Shown: positions 1 to 5,190 of the stretch, in pieces
Layout of the letters: each line of letters begins with the position of its first letter
How positions within the stretch are numbered: position 1 is the first letter of the stretch
NCBI GenBank assembly: GCA_021833045.1
Contig: JAKBGP010000108.1
Coordinates: 1-6,984 of the forward strand
Length of the DNA: 6,984 nucleotides
Reading direction: 5' to 3'
Origin: Thermoplasmata archaeon
Lineage (GTDB): Archaea; Thermoplasmatota; Thermoplasmata; Thermoplasmatales; Thermoplasmataceae
Made by a program: the position numbers and the translations under genes
The notes under the pieces: model-generated
What the model saw: the letters and a program-made list of their open reading frames with translations, nothing else
Databases searched by the model: none
What the model was told of the DNA's origin: nothing

Positions 1-54
1 AGAGGCCGTAGCATATCTCAGAATCGTATCACGGACTGATATCGAGTTTAATTT

Positions 55-624
55 TTAGCTTTTATCGCCTGGACTCCACTCGATCTCTATGTGCATCTCC
101 AATTTTTGATTTTCCTTAGCATAGACGAATTTGAATCTCAAAGGCTCCACGGGAGTGATTGTTACACGCTCTTCAGTCTTGAAAATAATTGATGTGTCGA
201 TTACTTCCTCCCTTAGAGCTGATCCAAGGTTTTCCATAATACTTGCTAGCTCATTCTTATTCACATCTAACCTATGCCTCACAATTGACTCGTGCATCTC
301 GCGGTAGTTTTCGAGCACTTCAGTCATTTTTGTCCAGTGAACCATAGAGCGCCTGAGCTCCTTGTTCCCTCTGTTGGTTAAGGCATAATGTTTACGGCCA
401 GGCAACTTATCTTTGAATTCCACGCGGCTTGTGACAAATCCGTCCTGCTCAAGTTTCTCGAGGGAAGGATATATCGTGCCAGTCTTTGGTCTCCAGAATC
501 CGGAGAACCTTTTTTCCAGTTCCTTTATCATTTCATATCCATACATTGGCCTTTCAGATAAGAGAAGGAGGAGCCAGAGTGATACCGTTCCAACTTTCAT
601 GCCCCGGGGGATGTTATTCGGCAT
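55..624 (-). CDS. PadR-family transcriptional regulator
   Basis: A 189-residue DNA-binding repressor of the PadR family. The N-terminal winged helix-turn-helix is clear: MYGYEMIKEL (27-36) is the usual second helix, GTIYPSLEKLEQDGFV (49-64) is the recognition helix and start of the wing, and GRKHYALTNRG (76-86) is the wing. The rest, about residues 95-189, is a helical and acidic C-terminal part that would serve dimerisation or ligand sensing. The ATG at 624 lies about 22 bases from the centre of the TATA box at 642-651, so the message is probably leaderless; the internal Met9 is a less likely start. The gene is divergent from the ChrB-like gene at 682 and shares its promoter, so it probably represses both directions. 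The ligand cannot be read from the sequence. Family assignment is firm; the target is inferred. Confidence 0.93.
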   Translation of the reverse strand: MPNNIPRGMKVGTVSLWLLLLLSERPMYGYEMIKELEKRFSGFWRPKTGTIYPSLEKLEQDGFVTSRVEFKDKLPGRKHYALTNRGNKELRRSMVHWTKMTEVLENYREMHESIVRHRLDVNKNELASIMENLGSALREEVIDTSIIFKTEERVTITPVEPLRFKFVYAKENQKLEMHIEIEWSPGDKS

Positions 625-641
625 GAACAGGTATGGAAATC

Positions 642-651
642 TTTATATAAA
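642..651. promoter_or_regulatory. Shared bidirectional TATA box of the padR / chrB-like pair
   Basis: TTTATATAAA is a perfect 10-bp palindrome and a good archaeal TATA box in both directions. On the minus strand its centre is about 22 bases from the padR start, which predicts a leaderless transcript. On the plus strand it predicts initiation near 670, just ahead of an AGGTGA ribosome-binding site at 670-675 and the ATG at 682. The inverted repeat AGTAG-GTGAA-CTACT (668-682) overlaps the expected plus-strand initiation region and is a candidate PadR operator. The operator assignment is inference. Confidence 0.65.
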
Positions 652-681
652 CACATTTACTACATAAGTAGGTGAACTACT

Positions 682-1149
682 ATGCGATGGGTTACTAGAG
701 AGAAGGCAAAGGTGGATAGGATTGCGTGCCCTTGGGTGATCTCCAGATTTGTCGATAAAGATGCTCAGTTCTTTTTTGTTCCGGCTCAAGAGGTGTTGGA
801 GTATGCGAAAAGGAATAACGCTACACCGTTCGACACGCCAGGCGCGGAATTGATGCATTATGAAGAAAAAGGTTACGAGTACGTGAGCTTTGATGCTATC
901 ATCAAGAAGTACGCTCTCAAAGACCCGGCACTGCTTGAACTGGCAAAGATTGTAAGATCTGCGGATGCGGAACCCCCAGATGCAAAGCCAGAGGGACCAG
1001 GTCTCGAAGCAGCAGCTCTCGGATTCAGAAGAATAGCAAAGGACGACCATGAGAACATGAAATTGCAATTTCCTTTGTATGATGCATTATATGCCTACTG
1101 TAAATGGAGATTAGAAGAAGGCGGAAAACTGGAGCACTCCGGCAACTGA
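682..1149 (+). CDS. ChrB C-terminal domain-type protein (chromate resistance family)
   Basis: A 155-residue protein matching the C-terminal domain of ChrB (chromate resistance exported protein family), here as a stand-alone protein. Recognisable segments in order are WVTRE (3-7), the conserved KVDRIACPWVISRFVD (10-25), PFDTPGAELMH (49-59), SFDAIIKKYAL (69-79), VRSAD (91-95), a GPGLEAAALGFRRIAKDDH stretch (105-123) and YDALYAYC (133-140). No signal peptide or membrane segment is seen, so it should be cytoplasmic despite the family name. ATG 682 is preceded by AGGTGA six bases upstream. Family members occur near chromate transporters or as metal-linked regulators, but no ChrA transporter is in this window, so a chromate role is not shown. 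It is followed by the beta-propeller gene with a short gap and is probably co-transcribed with it under control of the divergent PadR. Confidence 0.85.
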   Translation: MRWVTREKAKVDRIACPWVISRFVDKDAQFFFVPAQEVLEYAKRNNATPFDTPGAELMHYEEKGYEYVSFDAIIKKYALKDPALLELAKIVRSADAEPPDAKPEGPGLEAAALGFRRIAKDDHENMKLQFPLYDALYAYCKWRLEEGGKLEHSGN

Positions 1150-1181
1150 TCCTGCGTAATTCAAAGGAGCAAAATGTAGTA

Positions 1182-2117
1182 ATGGCGCTCAAGGAAGTTA
1201 AGCGTGTTTTCCTCCCTCATCACTTGGAAGGTGGAGAATTTGACCATGCTGCCGTGGACGAGATGTCCGATTTTTTGTACGTGGCCCACCCATCGAACGA
1301 TGCGGTGGACGTCATTGATCTAAGTGCTGAGAAATTTCTATACTCCATCACTGGGCATAAGGGAGTAGCTGGAGTTTGGGTTTCAGCGAAAAGAAGACTC
1401 CTATTTACTTCTAATAGAGGGGAGGATACTGCAAGTGTATTTCATCTGGATGGAAAAAAAGCCACAGAGAAATTTCGCGTCCCTACTGGGGTCAGGCCAA
1501 ATGGCATGGCGTTCGACGAAGGAAGAAACATCCTCATGGTTGCAGGTGTTGGTAATGCAGAAAAGAGCAATGCCCCACCATCTCTAACCTTCATCGACAC
1601 CAGCAGTGGGAAAGTAATGGGAAAGATCGAACTTCCGGGAAGGACTCGATGGGCACTTTATAATGCAGATACGGACTCATTCTTCGTGAACGTTGCTGAT
1701 CCGCCTTCAATAGTCTCTGTTAGGGCTGATAATCTTTCTAAGGTTTCCAGAACGTTCAACATCCCAGCTAGGGGACCACATGGACTCGAACAGAATAAGA
1801 AAAGCGGCACACTATATTGCGCTTGTGATGAGGGCATCTTAATCGGCCTTAACTTAGGAACCGGTGCAACAGAAGTTCTCGGGCTTCTGACAGGACCACC
1901 GGATGTAATCTGGCTGAACCGGAATTTGGATCGACTTTACGTTGCGGTGGGGGATCCTGGAGTAATAGATGTCTTTGATACAAATACTCTCCACTTTGTA
2001 GAGAAAATACAAACCGGTCCTGACGCACACACCCTTACCGTAGATCATCGTCGCGGAAATGTGCATGTCTTCTTGCCTGACGTTTGCCTGGATTTAATAC
2101 TGGCAGACAGAACCTAA
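1182..2117 (+). CDS. YncE-like beta-propeller protein
   Basis: A 311-residue protein built of about seven repeated beta-sheet units of the YncE/YVTN type. Typical blade motifs are FLYVAHPSNDAVDVIDL (31-47), LLFTSNRGEDTASVFHLD (73-90), RPNGMAFDEGRNILMVAG (105-122), SLTFIDTSSGKVMGKIEL (134-151), LYCACDEGILIGLNLGTG (211-228), RLYVAVGDPGVIDVFDT (251-267) and DAHTLTVDHRRGNVHVF (281-297). There is no signal peptide, unlike many bacterial relatives, so a cytoplasmic location is likely. The frame is open back to ATG 1104, which would overlap the upstream gene by 46 bases. ATG 1182 is preferred because it follows AAAGGAG at 1163-1169 and lies clear of the upstream stop. The family has no single known activity; binding of ligands or metals is possible. 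Operon with the ChrB-like gene is inferred from the 32-base gap. Confidence 0.82.
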   Translation: MALKEVKRVFLPHHLEGGEFDHAAVDEMSDFLYVAHPSNDAVDVIDLSAEKFLYSITGHKGVAGVWVSAKRRLLFTSNRGEDTASVFHLDGKKATEKFRVPTGVRPNGMAFDEGRNILMVAGVGNAEKSNAPPSLTFIDTSSGKVMGKIELPGRTRWALYNADTDSFFVNVADPPSIVSVRADNLSKVSRTFNIPARGPHGLEQNKKSGTLYCACDEGILIGLNLGTGATEVLGLLTGPPDVIWLNRNLDRLYVAVGDPGVIDVFDTNTLHFVEKIQTGPDAHTLTVDHRRGNVHVFLPDVCLDLILADRT

Positions 2118-2133
2118 CGAAGTGAAAGCACTG

Positions 2134-2138
2134 TTTTT
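2134..2138 (+). terminator. Possible T-run terminator after the chrB-like operon
   Basis: A TTTTT run 17 bases after the propeller stop codon could act as a short archaeal intrinsic terminator. It is brief and there is no supporting hairpin, so this is weak. Confidence 0.2.
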
Positions 2139-2187
2139 CCAGGAATATTTAATAGGCTGACGGTATGTTGCCCATGGTATTCCATTA

Positions 2188-2217
2188 ATGTTTTAAGCGA
2201 ATCCCGACCGGTCCATT
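2188..2217 (+). repeat. tRNA 3'-end-like direct repeat, copy A
   Basis: First of four direct repeats. AATCCCGACCGGTCCATTCT (2200-2219) is identical in copy B. Read as a tRNA 3' end, CGAAT fits the T-loop (R57 as G), CCCGA the 3' strand of the T-stem, CCGGTCC the 3' acceptor strand, and the next A the discriminator. It lies 6 bases beyond the vapC1 stop, on the 3' side of that gene. The upstream part is the most diverged of the set (GTTTTAAGC in place of CTTTAATCA). The tRNA reading is inference; no complete tRNA accompanies it. Confidence 0.8.
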
Positions 2218-2223
2218 CTAACC

Positions 2224-2601
2224 CTATTTGAACAACTTGAGATCATTGTCAATAAAAACTTCAAAATGTTTATCTAAGGTATAAAGTGAGCAGCCGTTAT
2301 TAATTGCTATTGACGCAACAATAGCGTCCATTCTTGGAACTGCCTTTCCTTTTCTTTCCGCGTTTAATTCTAAAAAGGCAGATAGTTCACTATCTTTTTT
2401 ACTGTATTCAAGTGCCGGTATCTGCAGGACTAAACGAGAATCCTTGGAGTATTTTTCTATACCGTAAAGCAACTCGTGCATGTTAACAGAACTTGTGCAG
2501 TATTCTTCCTCACTTTCGATAATTTTAAGCAGGAATACCTGACCTTTGTCTGAATTCTTATCCAGCACTTCGATGATTACATCCGTGTCCAGGAGAATCA
2601 A
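2224..2601 (-). CDS. vapC: VapC-type PIN-domain toxin (vapBC1)
   Basis: A PIN-domain endoribonuclease of about 125 residues, the toxin of a type II VapBC pair. With the start at TTG 2601 it begins MILLDTDVIIEVL. The metal-binding acidic residues are Asp5 (LLDTD), Glu43 (NMHELLYG), Asp92 (RMDAIVAS) and Asp110 (YTLDKHF), so it looks catalytically intact. The frame can be extended to GTG 2616 (130 residues). TTG 2601 is preferred for three reasons: GGTGGGAG at 2618-2611 gives it a ribosome-binding site about 9 bases away, it forms a TTGA four-base overlap with the vapB stop, and it gives the usual VapC N-terminus. Family members cleave RNA, often tRNA; the target here is unknown. Its 3' end abuts repeat A. 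Confidence 0.9.
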   Translation of the reverse strand: MILLDTDVIIEVLDKNSDKGQVFLLKIIESEEEYCTSSVNMHELLYGIEKYSKDSRLVLQIPALEYSKKDSELSAFLELNAERKGKAVPRMDAIVASIAINNGCSLYTLDKHFEVFIDNDLKLFK

Positions 2602-2810
2602 TTTCTTTTCTCCCACCGTTTCTTTTGTATGTCAATGAGGAGATCATTCTTGTTTTCAAATTCCATGCTTCCCCGTAGAGACAAAAGTAGATCCTTTCTG
2701 CTCTGTGATTTAATAAGTCTGTCCAGAAGTTCACTGAAACTTTCCTTTTCTTTCTTGAATCCCATTAGTTCATCATAAACTGATTTCTTAATGGTGATGG
2801 TTTTGAACAT
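2598..2810 (-). CDS. vapB: VapB antitoxin, DUF217 family (vapBC1)
   Basis: A 70-residue antitoxin of the archaeal VapB type (DUF217, PF02697-like). The N-terminal half FKTITIKKSVYDELMGFKK (2-20), followed by ESFSELLDRLI (23-33), forms a strand-helix-helix DNA-binding part. The charged C-terminal tail, about residues 48-70, should wrap around and block the PIN toxin. It is translated just before vapC1 with a four-base or longer overlap, so the two are translationally coupled. The start ATG at 2810 sits about 28 bases downstream of an AT-rich TATA-like element, giving a leaderless or very short leader. The pair is expected to repress its own promoter through the palindromes upstream. Confidence 0.9.
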   Translation of the reverse strand: MFKTITIKKSVYDELMGFKKEKESFSELLDRLIKSQSRKDLLLSLRGSMEFENKNDLLIDIQKKRWEKRN

Positions 2811-2841
2811 AACATATGTTTATGTTTAAACACTATTTATT
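2811..2841 (-). promoter_or_regulatory. vapBC1 promoter with two 10-bp palindromes
   Basis: Reading on the minus strand, ATAAATA at 2841-2835 is a plausible TATA box about 28 bases before vapB1. Between it and the start codon lie two perfect 10-bp palindromes, AACATATGTT (2811-2820) and TGTTTAAACA (2823-2832), two bases apart. This is a natural site for a VapB dimer pair that autoregulates the operon. Palindromes are seen directly; their function is inferred. Confidence 0.55.
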
Positions 2842-2897
2842 CCTTTATACATTCACGATAAAATAGCTTTATGGTTTCTGATCTTAAAAATTCGTTC

Positions 2898-2927
2898 AAA
2901 CTTTAATCAAATCCCGACCGGTCCATT
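2898..2927 (+). repeat. tRNA 3'-end-like direct repeat, copy B
   Basis: Second copy. It shares 24 consecutive bases with copy C (2898-2921 versus 5474-5497) and 20 with copy A (2910-2929 versus 2200-2219). tRNA reading: TCAAAT T-loop (2907-2912), CCCGA T-stem (2913-2917), CCGGTCC acceptor strand (2918-2924), A discriminator (2925). It separates the vapBC1 module from the MarR/SRPBCC module. Confidence 0.85.
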
Positions 2928-2931
2928 CTCC

Positions 2932-3143
2932 ATTTTAATGGATTTGTGAAGGAGTGCGGATACAACTCTTGCATACCTTATGTTTGAAGCTCTGTCAGCT
3001 GTGACTTTAGTTTCTTTGATGAGTGGATTTATTCCAATCTTATCTGACTTGATTGTGGACCGTATTGTGGACCATATTGTAAACCTCACATCCAAAATAA
3101 GAGCATAAGCGTTTACCCCATGGCTAATAGATGATTCCCTAAG
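2932..3143. other. Unassigned stretch with a 12-bp tandem repeat and a short plus-strand frame
   Basis: No confident gene. Three imperfect 12-bp units lie at 3051-3062, 3063-3074 and 3075-3086 (GATTGTGGACCG, TATTGTGGACCA, TATTGTAAACCT). The plus strand is open from 2950 to the stop at 3108 and reads as a hydrophobic segment followed by an amphipathic helix (VSLMSGFIPILSDLIVDRI). That resembles the C-terminus of a lost membrane protein, with only an internal ATG at 2980 and no ribosome-binding site. A 62-codon minus-strand frame (2907-3095) ends inside repeat B and has no recognisable domain. Either may be gene debris between insertions. Confidence 0.3.
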
Positions 3144-3602
3144 TCAGTTAGAAGAAATCAGTTTTCTAAGAGCTTCAGTGAATTCGATCATATCATTGCC
3201 CAATACAGCAAAAAAAGTGTTATCAGCATCCTCAACCACTCTTATGGCTTTGTCAATCAACTTTCTCCCTTTTTCTGTTGGGGATACTAAATGAGCTCTA
3301 GTGTCTTCCGAATTTCTTAACCGCAGAATTAGATCTTTTTCTTCAAGAGAACGCAGGACTGTTGATACCATCATTGCATCTGCATGTGCAAATCTAGAAA
3401 TCGCAACCTGTGTGGTTTCTCCACCATGATCGTTCAACCATACGGTGGAGGCTAAGAGCACAAACTGAACATGGGTTAGCCCTGAATCTTTTAGAGCTAC
3501 TCTCATTTTCCGTTGCCAGACATTCGTAGCCTGCCAGAGTATAAAACCAGGGCTATCCTGTGGTTTCTCAAATTTTGTAGGCATCTTATGTGGTGACGAC
3601 AT
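3144..3602 (-). CDS. MarR-family transcriptional regulator
   Basis: A 152-residue winged-helix regulator of the MarR family. An N-terminal dimerisation helix (18-40, LWQATNVWQRKMR) leads into GLTHVQFVLLASTVWL (41-56). The recognition helix is around MMVSTVLRSLEEKDLI (77-92), and the wing RNSEDTRAHLVSPTEKGRKL (96-115) carries the family's Asp-Arg pair. The C-terminal helices close the dimer. ATG 3602 is 12 bases after the SRPBCC stop and has GAGG at 3616-3613, so the two genes form an operon with the regulator second. It probably controls that operon in response to a small molecule, an inference from family behaviour. Confidence 0.92.
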   Translation of the reverse strand: MSSPHKMPTKFEKPQDSPGFILWQATNVWQRKMRVALKDSGLTHVQFVLLASTVWLNDHGGETTQVAISRFAHADAMMVSTVLRSLEEKDLILRLRNSEDTRAHLVSPTEKGRKLIDKAIRVVEDADNTFFAVLGNDMIEFTEALRKLISSN

Positions 3603-3614
3603 ACACTTTAAGCC

Positions 3615-4064
3615 TCATTTATCCTTACATATTTTTCCAATGAAATTAGCCATTCGAGCAATATTTTCCATTGTCTGCGGAACTCCAAGACTTATACCTT
3701 CTCCTATTTCTTTTTCTATTTCTTCTTTATCGGGACATAGGATTGTTACGTGATTGGTGAGTCGCGTCTTCCCATCTGGCAAATCAGAAAAGGTGTGGAT
3801 GAATTTTATCGTCGCATTCAACCCTTCAATAACAGTCTCATCAGAAAAACCTTTATTTGGGTCAGCCTGTGTAATTTTGTAAGTCAGAACCTCCTGTTCC
3901 TCCGGTTTGATTTTCCCGAAAGCCCCTTCCCTGAATTCTCCATGGAGAGATATTTCTTCAATTCCATGATCCCAAAGGGGCCAGGTTTCAACGTTACTGT
4001 AGAGAGCCCAAATATACTCTTTCCTTGCATCTGTTACTATGCTGTTCTCAAATTCCCAAGTCAT
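3615..4064 (-). CDS. SRPBCC-fold (polyketide cyclase/START-like) protein
   Basis: A 149-residue protein with the SRPBCC helix-grip fold. It begins with the typical first strand and short helix (FENSIVTDARKEYIWALYSNVETWPLWDHGIEEISLHG split over 5-42, with the Trp28-Pro-Leu-Trp31 signature). Beta strands follow, including the GEFREGAFGKIKP turn (42-54), KIKFIHTF-like strands (about 86-92) and RLTNHVTIL (101-109). It ends in the long C-terminal helix GVPQTMENIARMANFI (128-143). The fold makes a deep hydrophobic pocket that binds lipids or aromatic compounds; no catalytic role can be assigned. It is the first gene of a two-gene operon with a MarR regulator, which suggests a role in binding or detoxifying the effector that the regulator senses. 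Confidence 0.85.
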   Translation of the reverse strand: MTWEFENSIVTDARKEYIWALYSNVETWPLWDHGIEEISLHGEFREGAFGKIKPEEQEVLTYKITQADPNKGFSDETVIEGLNATIKFIHTFSDLPDGKTRLTNHVTILCPDKEEIEKEIGEGISLGVPQTMENIARMANFIGKICKDK

Positions 4065-4079
4065 CTTATCACTATGAAG

Positions 4080-4101
4080 ACATGATATGTGCGTATATAA
4101 T
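4080..4101 (-). promoter_or_regulatory. Promoter of the SRPBCC-marR operon
   Basis: On the minus strand ATTATATA at 4101-4094 is a TATA box about 33 bases before ATG 4064, predicting a leader of roughly 8 bases. Just downstream, ACAT-GAT-ATGT (4080-4090) is a perfect inverted repeat at about the position where MarR binding would block initiation. The operator role is inference. Confidence 0.5.
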
Positions 4102-4174
4102 AAGTGCGCTTACTTTCTGAATTCTGATTTTTGGCTTAGAAAAATATTCGGGCAAACCTTTCATGGAATAAATG

Positions 4175-4324
4175 CTAGCTCATTGTTTCGCCTTTTTCTG
4201 CATATCTTTAATTACACATATCAAGAAAATGATTCCATACAAATCTGCATGAGCCTATGTGTTTTTCAATGAGCACCTTCCGATCTTCATTGGGATAGAT
4301 TCTGAATTTGTAGGCCTTGAACAT
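4175..4324 (-). pseudogene. tnpB: Decayed 5' end of a tnpB (IS200/IS605 OrfB) gene
   Basis: The minus strand from ATG 4324 reads MFKAYKFRIYPNEDRK, then an EKHIGSCRFVWNHFLD segment. This is the characteristic N-terminus of TnpB/OrfB proteins of IS200/IS605 elements (the KAYKFRIYP and CRFVWN motifs). The frame is stopped by TAA at codon 39 (4210-4208). It continues recognisably as RYAEKGETMS to a TAG at 4177-4175, after which similarity fades. Only about 50 of roughly 400 codons remain, so the RNA-guided nuclease is gone. The upstream TATATAAAAG (4350-4341) would have been its leaderless promoter. The RuvC and zinc-finger regions are absent; the DNA beyond 4175 runs into the SRPBCC operon promoter. 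TnpB identity rests on the motifs alone but is quite distinctive. Confidence 0.8.
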
Positions 4325-4340
4325 GCTGTGTAAGTAATTG

Positions 4341-4350
4341 CTTTTATATA
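4341..4350 (-). promoter_or_regulatory. TATA box of the tnpB remnant
   Basis: TATATAAAAG on the minus strand lies about 22 bases from the remnant start codon. Read on the plus strand, CTTTTATATA is also a plausible TATA box. A hairpin AAAGC-ACTTC-GCTTT (4353-4367) follows, with no convincing coding frame downstream before vapB2. Confidence 0.45.
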
Positions 4351-4464
4351 CCAAAGCACTTCGCTTTCATCCCCTATCTTGTGAAAGGAGAATTCTCGCT
4401 TCTATGTGTTAAAAACACAATAGGAAACCATTATAATATAAGGGTAGGGGGTACCTGTGATGGT

Positions 4465-4487
4465 AAATAAATATATACCGGTATACC
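4465..4487 (+). promoter_or_regulatory. vapBC2 promoter with 12-bp palindromic operator
   Basis: AAATATATA around 4469-4477 is the TATA box, about 27 bases before ATG 4500, so the transcript should be leaderless. A perfect 12-bp palindrome TATACCGGTATA (4474-4485) overlaps the box's downstream edge. A dimeric ribbon-helix-helix antitoxin bound here would compete with TBP/TFB. Palindrome seen; function inferred. Confidence 0.6.
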
Positions 4488-4499
4488 ATTTAAATTTAT

Positions 4500-4760
4500 A
4501 TGAAAGTGAAAACGAGTATATCCATTGATAAACAGATCTGGATGGAACTCAAGAATCTCGCGTTACAAAGAGATGAGGACATAAGTTCTATCCTCAAAGA
4601 TGCGATCGAAAATGAGTTGTGTTTAAATTTAGACAAATACTTAATGAAATATTCCAAATCTGGCAAATCTTCTCTAGATTTTGAGCCGATTAAACCAAGT
4701 GGCAAAGTAACCGATTTGATAAGGAGCATGAGGGATGACCGAGAAAGTCGTATATCTTGA
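4500..4760 (+). CDS. vapB: VapB-type ribbon-helix-helix antitoxin (vapBC2)
   Basis: An 86-residue antitoxin. The N-terminus KVKTSISIDKQIWMELKNLA (2-21) is the beta-strand and first helix of a ribbon-helix-helix (CopG/Arc-like) fold, and DEDISSILKDAIENEL (26-41) is the second helix. The C-terminal half, including DFEPIKPSGKVTDLIRSMRDD (about 59-79), is the likely toxin-binding tail. It is unrelated in sequence to the DUF217 antitoxin of vapBC1. The gene overlaps vapC2 by 26 bases. ATG 4500 fits a leaderless message from the TATA box at about 4473. It is the only plus-strand toxin-antitoxin pair in the window. Confidence 0.82.
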   Translation: MKVKTSISIDKQIWMELKNLALQRDEDISSILKDAIENELCLNLDKYLMKYSKSGKSSLDFEPIKPSGKVTDLIRSMRDDRESRIS

Positions 4761-5190
4761 CAGTAGTGCAATAGTAAAAAAGTATGTTTATGAAATCGGC
4801 TCAGAATCTATTCGTGCAGAATACCACGAAGCCTATCTTGGAAACGTACTTCTTTCATTCAGCGTTTGGAATATTGGAGAGGTCATCGGAGTGTTTGATA
4901 GAGCATATAGGCAAAAAAGAATTGAGAAGGAACAGTTGGATGAAGTTATGACTAGATTCTCAAATGAGACTGCAGGGCTTAAGAAGATAAGCAGAATAAG
5001 GATAATCACCCTATCAGAGAGGATAATGGAAGCAAGCTGGGATGTTGTGATAAGGAATCATATCTATGTTGCTGATGCCCTACAAATTACAAGTGCTGTT
5101 GAAGTTGGATGTAAAGAGTTTTACACTGGAGATGAAAAGCTTCATAATTTAGCACTCTCGTCCGGCTTAAATTCTATTTATTTGGGATGA
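4735..5190 (+). CDS. vapC: VapC-type PIN-domain toxin (vapBC2)
   Basis: A 151-residue PIN-domain ribonuclease. The acidic centre is complete: Asp9 (YLDSSAIVKKY, the usual N-terminal signature), Glu49 (WNIGEVIG), Asp114 (YVADALQITSA) and Asp133 (YTGDEKL). The start ATG 4735 has AAGGAG at 4721-4726, 8 bases away, inside the end of vapB2. The toxin therefore depends on translation of the antitoxin gene and has its own ribosome-binding site. It is longer than the VapC1 toxin and has a different signature (DSSAIVKKY instead of LDTDVIIE), placing it in another VapC subgroup. RNA target unknown. Confidence 0.9.
   Translation: MTEKVVYLDSSAIVKKYVYEIGSESIRAEYHEAYLGNVLLSFSVWNIGEVIGVFDRAYRQKRIEKEQLDEVMTRFSNETAGLKKISRIRIITLSERIMEASWDVVIRNHIYVADALQITSAVEVGCKEFYTGDEKLHNLALSSGLNSIYLG

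Larger units (their letters stand above)
4325..4499. other. Gene-free region between the tnpB remnant and vapB2
   Basis: Contains the tnpB-remnant TATA box, the hairpin at 4353-4367, and a perfect inverted repeat TGTGTT-AAA-AACACA at 4405-4419. The vapBC2 promoter with its operator-like palindrome is at the right end. No gene is seen. Some of this may be the left-end DNA of the lost IS200/IS605 element, in which subterminal hairpins are expected. Confidence 0.4.

Noticed and set aside
27..41. TATCA-CGGAC-TGATA hairpin after padR as a terminator
   Set aside because: A five-base stem with no T-run following on the minus strand; positions 1-54 show nothing else supportable.
643..1068. Minus-strand frames opposite the chrB-like gene
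   Set aside because: The plus strand encodes a clear family member; the opposite frames have cysteine- and serine-rich, non-protein-like composition.
2188..2217. Complete tRNA gene at a repeat copy
   Set aside because: Only the last part of a tRNA is matched; no acceptor 5' strand, D-arm or anticodon arm is found upstream of any copy.
2907..3095. 62-residue minus-strand protein ending in repeat B
   Set aside because: No domain or ribosome-binding site is seen; the last residues (ENGPVGI) are only the repeat read as protein.
4087..4272. Plus-strand 61-codon frame
   Set aside because: It is antisense to the tnpB remnant and has no domain or start signal.
4381..4470. Short plus-strand reading frame from GTG 4381 downstream of CTTTTATATA
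   Set aside because: About 29 codons with no recognisable features; the TATA box is better explained by the tnpB remnant on the other strand.
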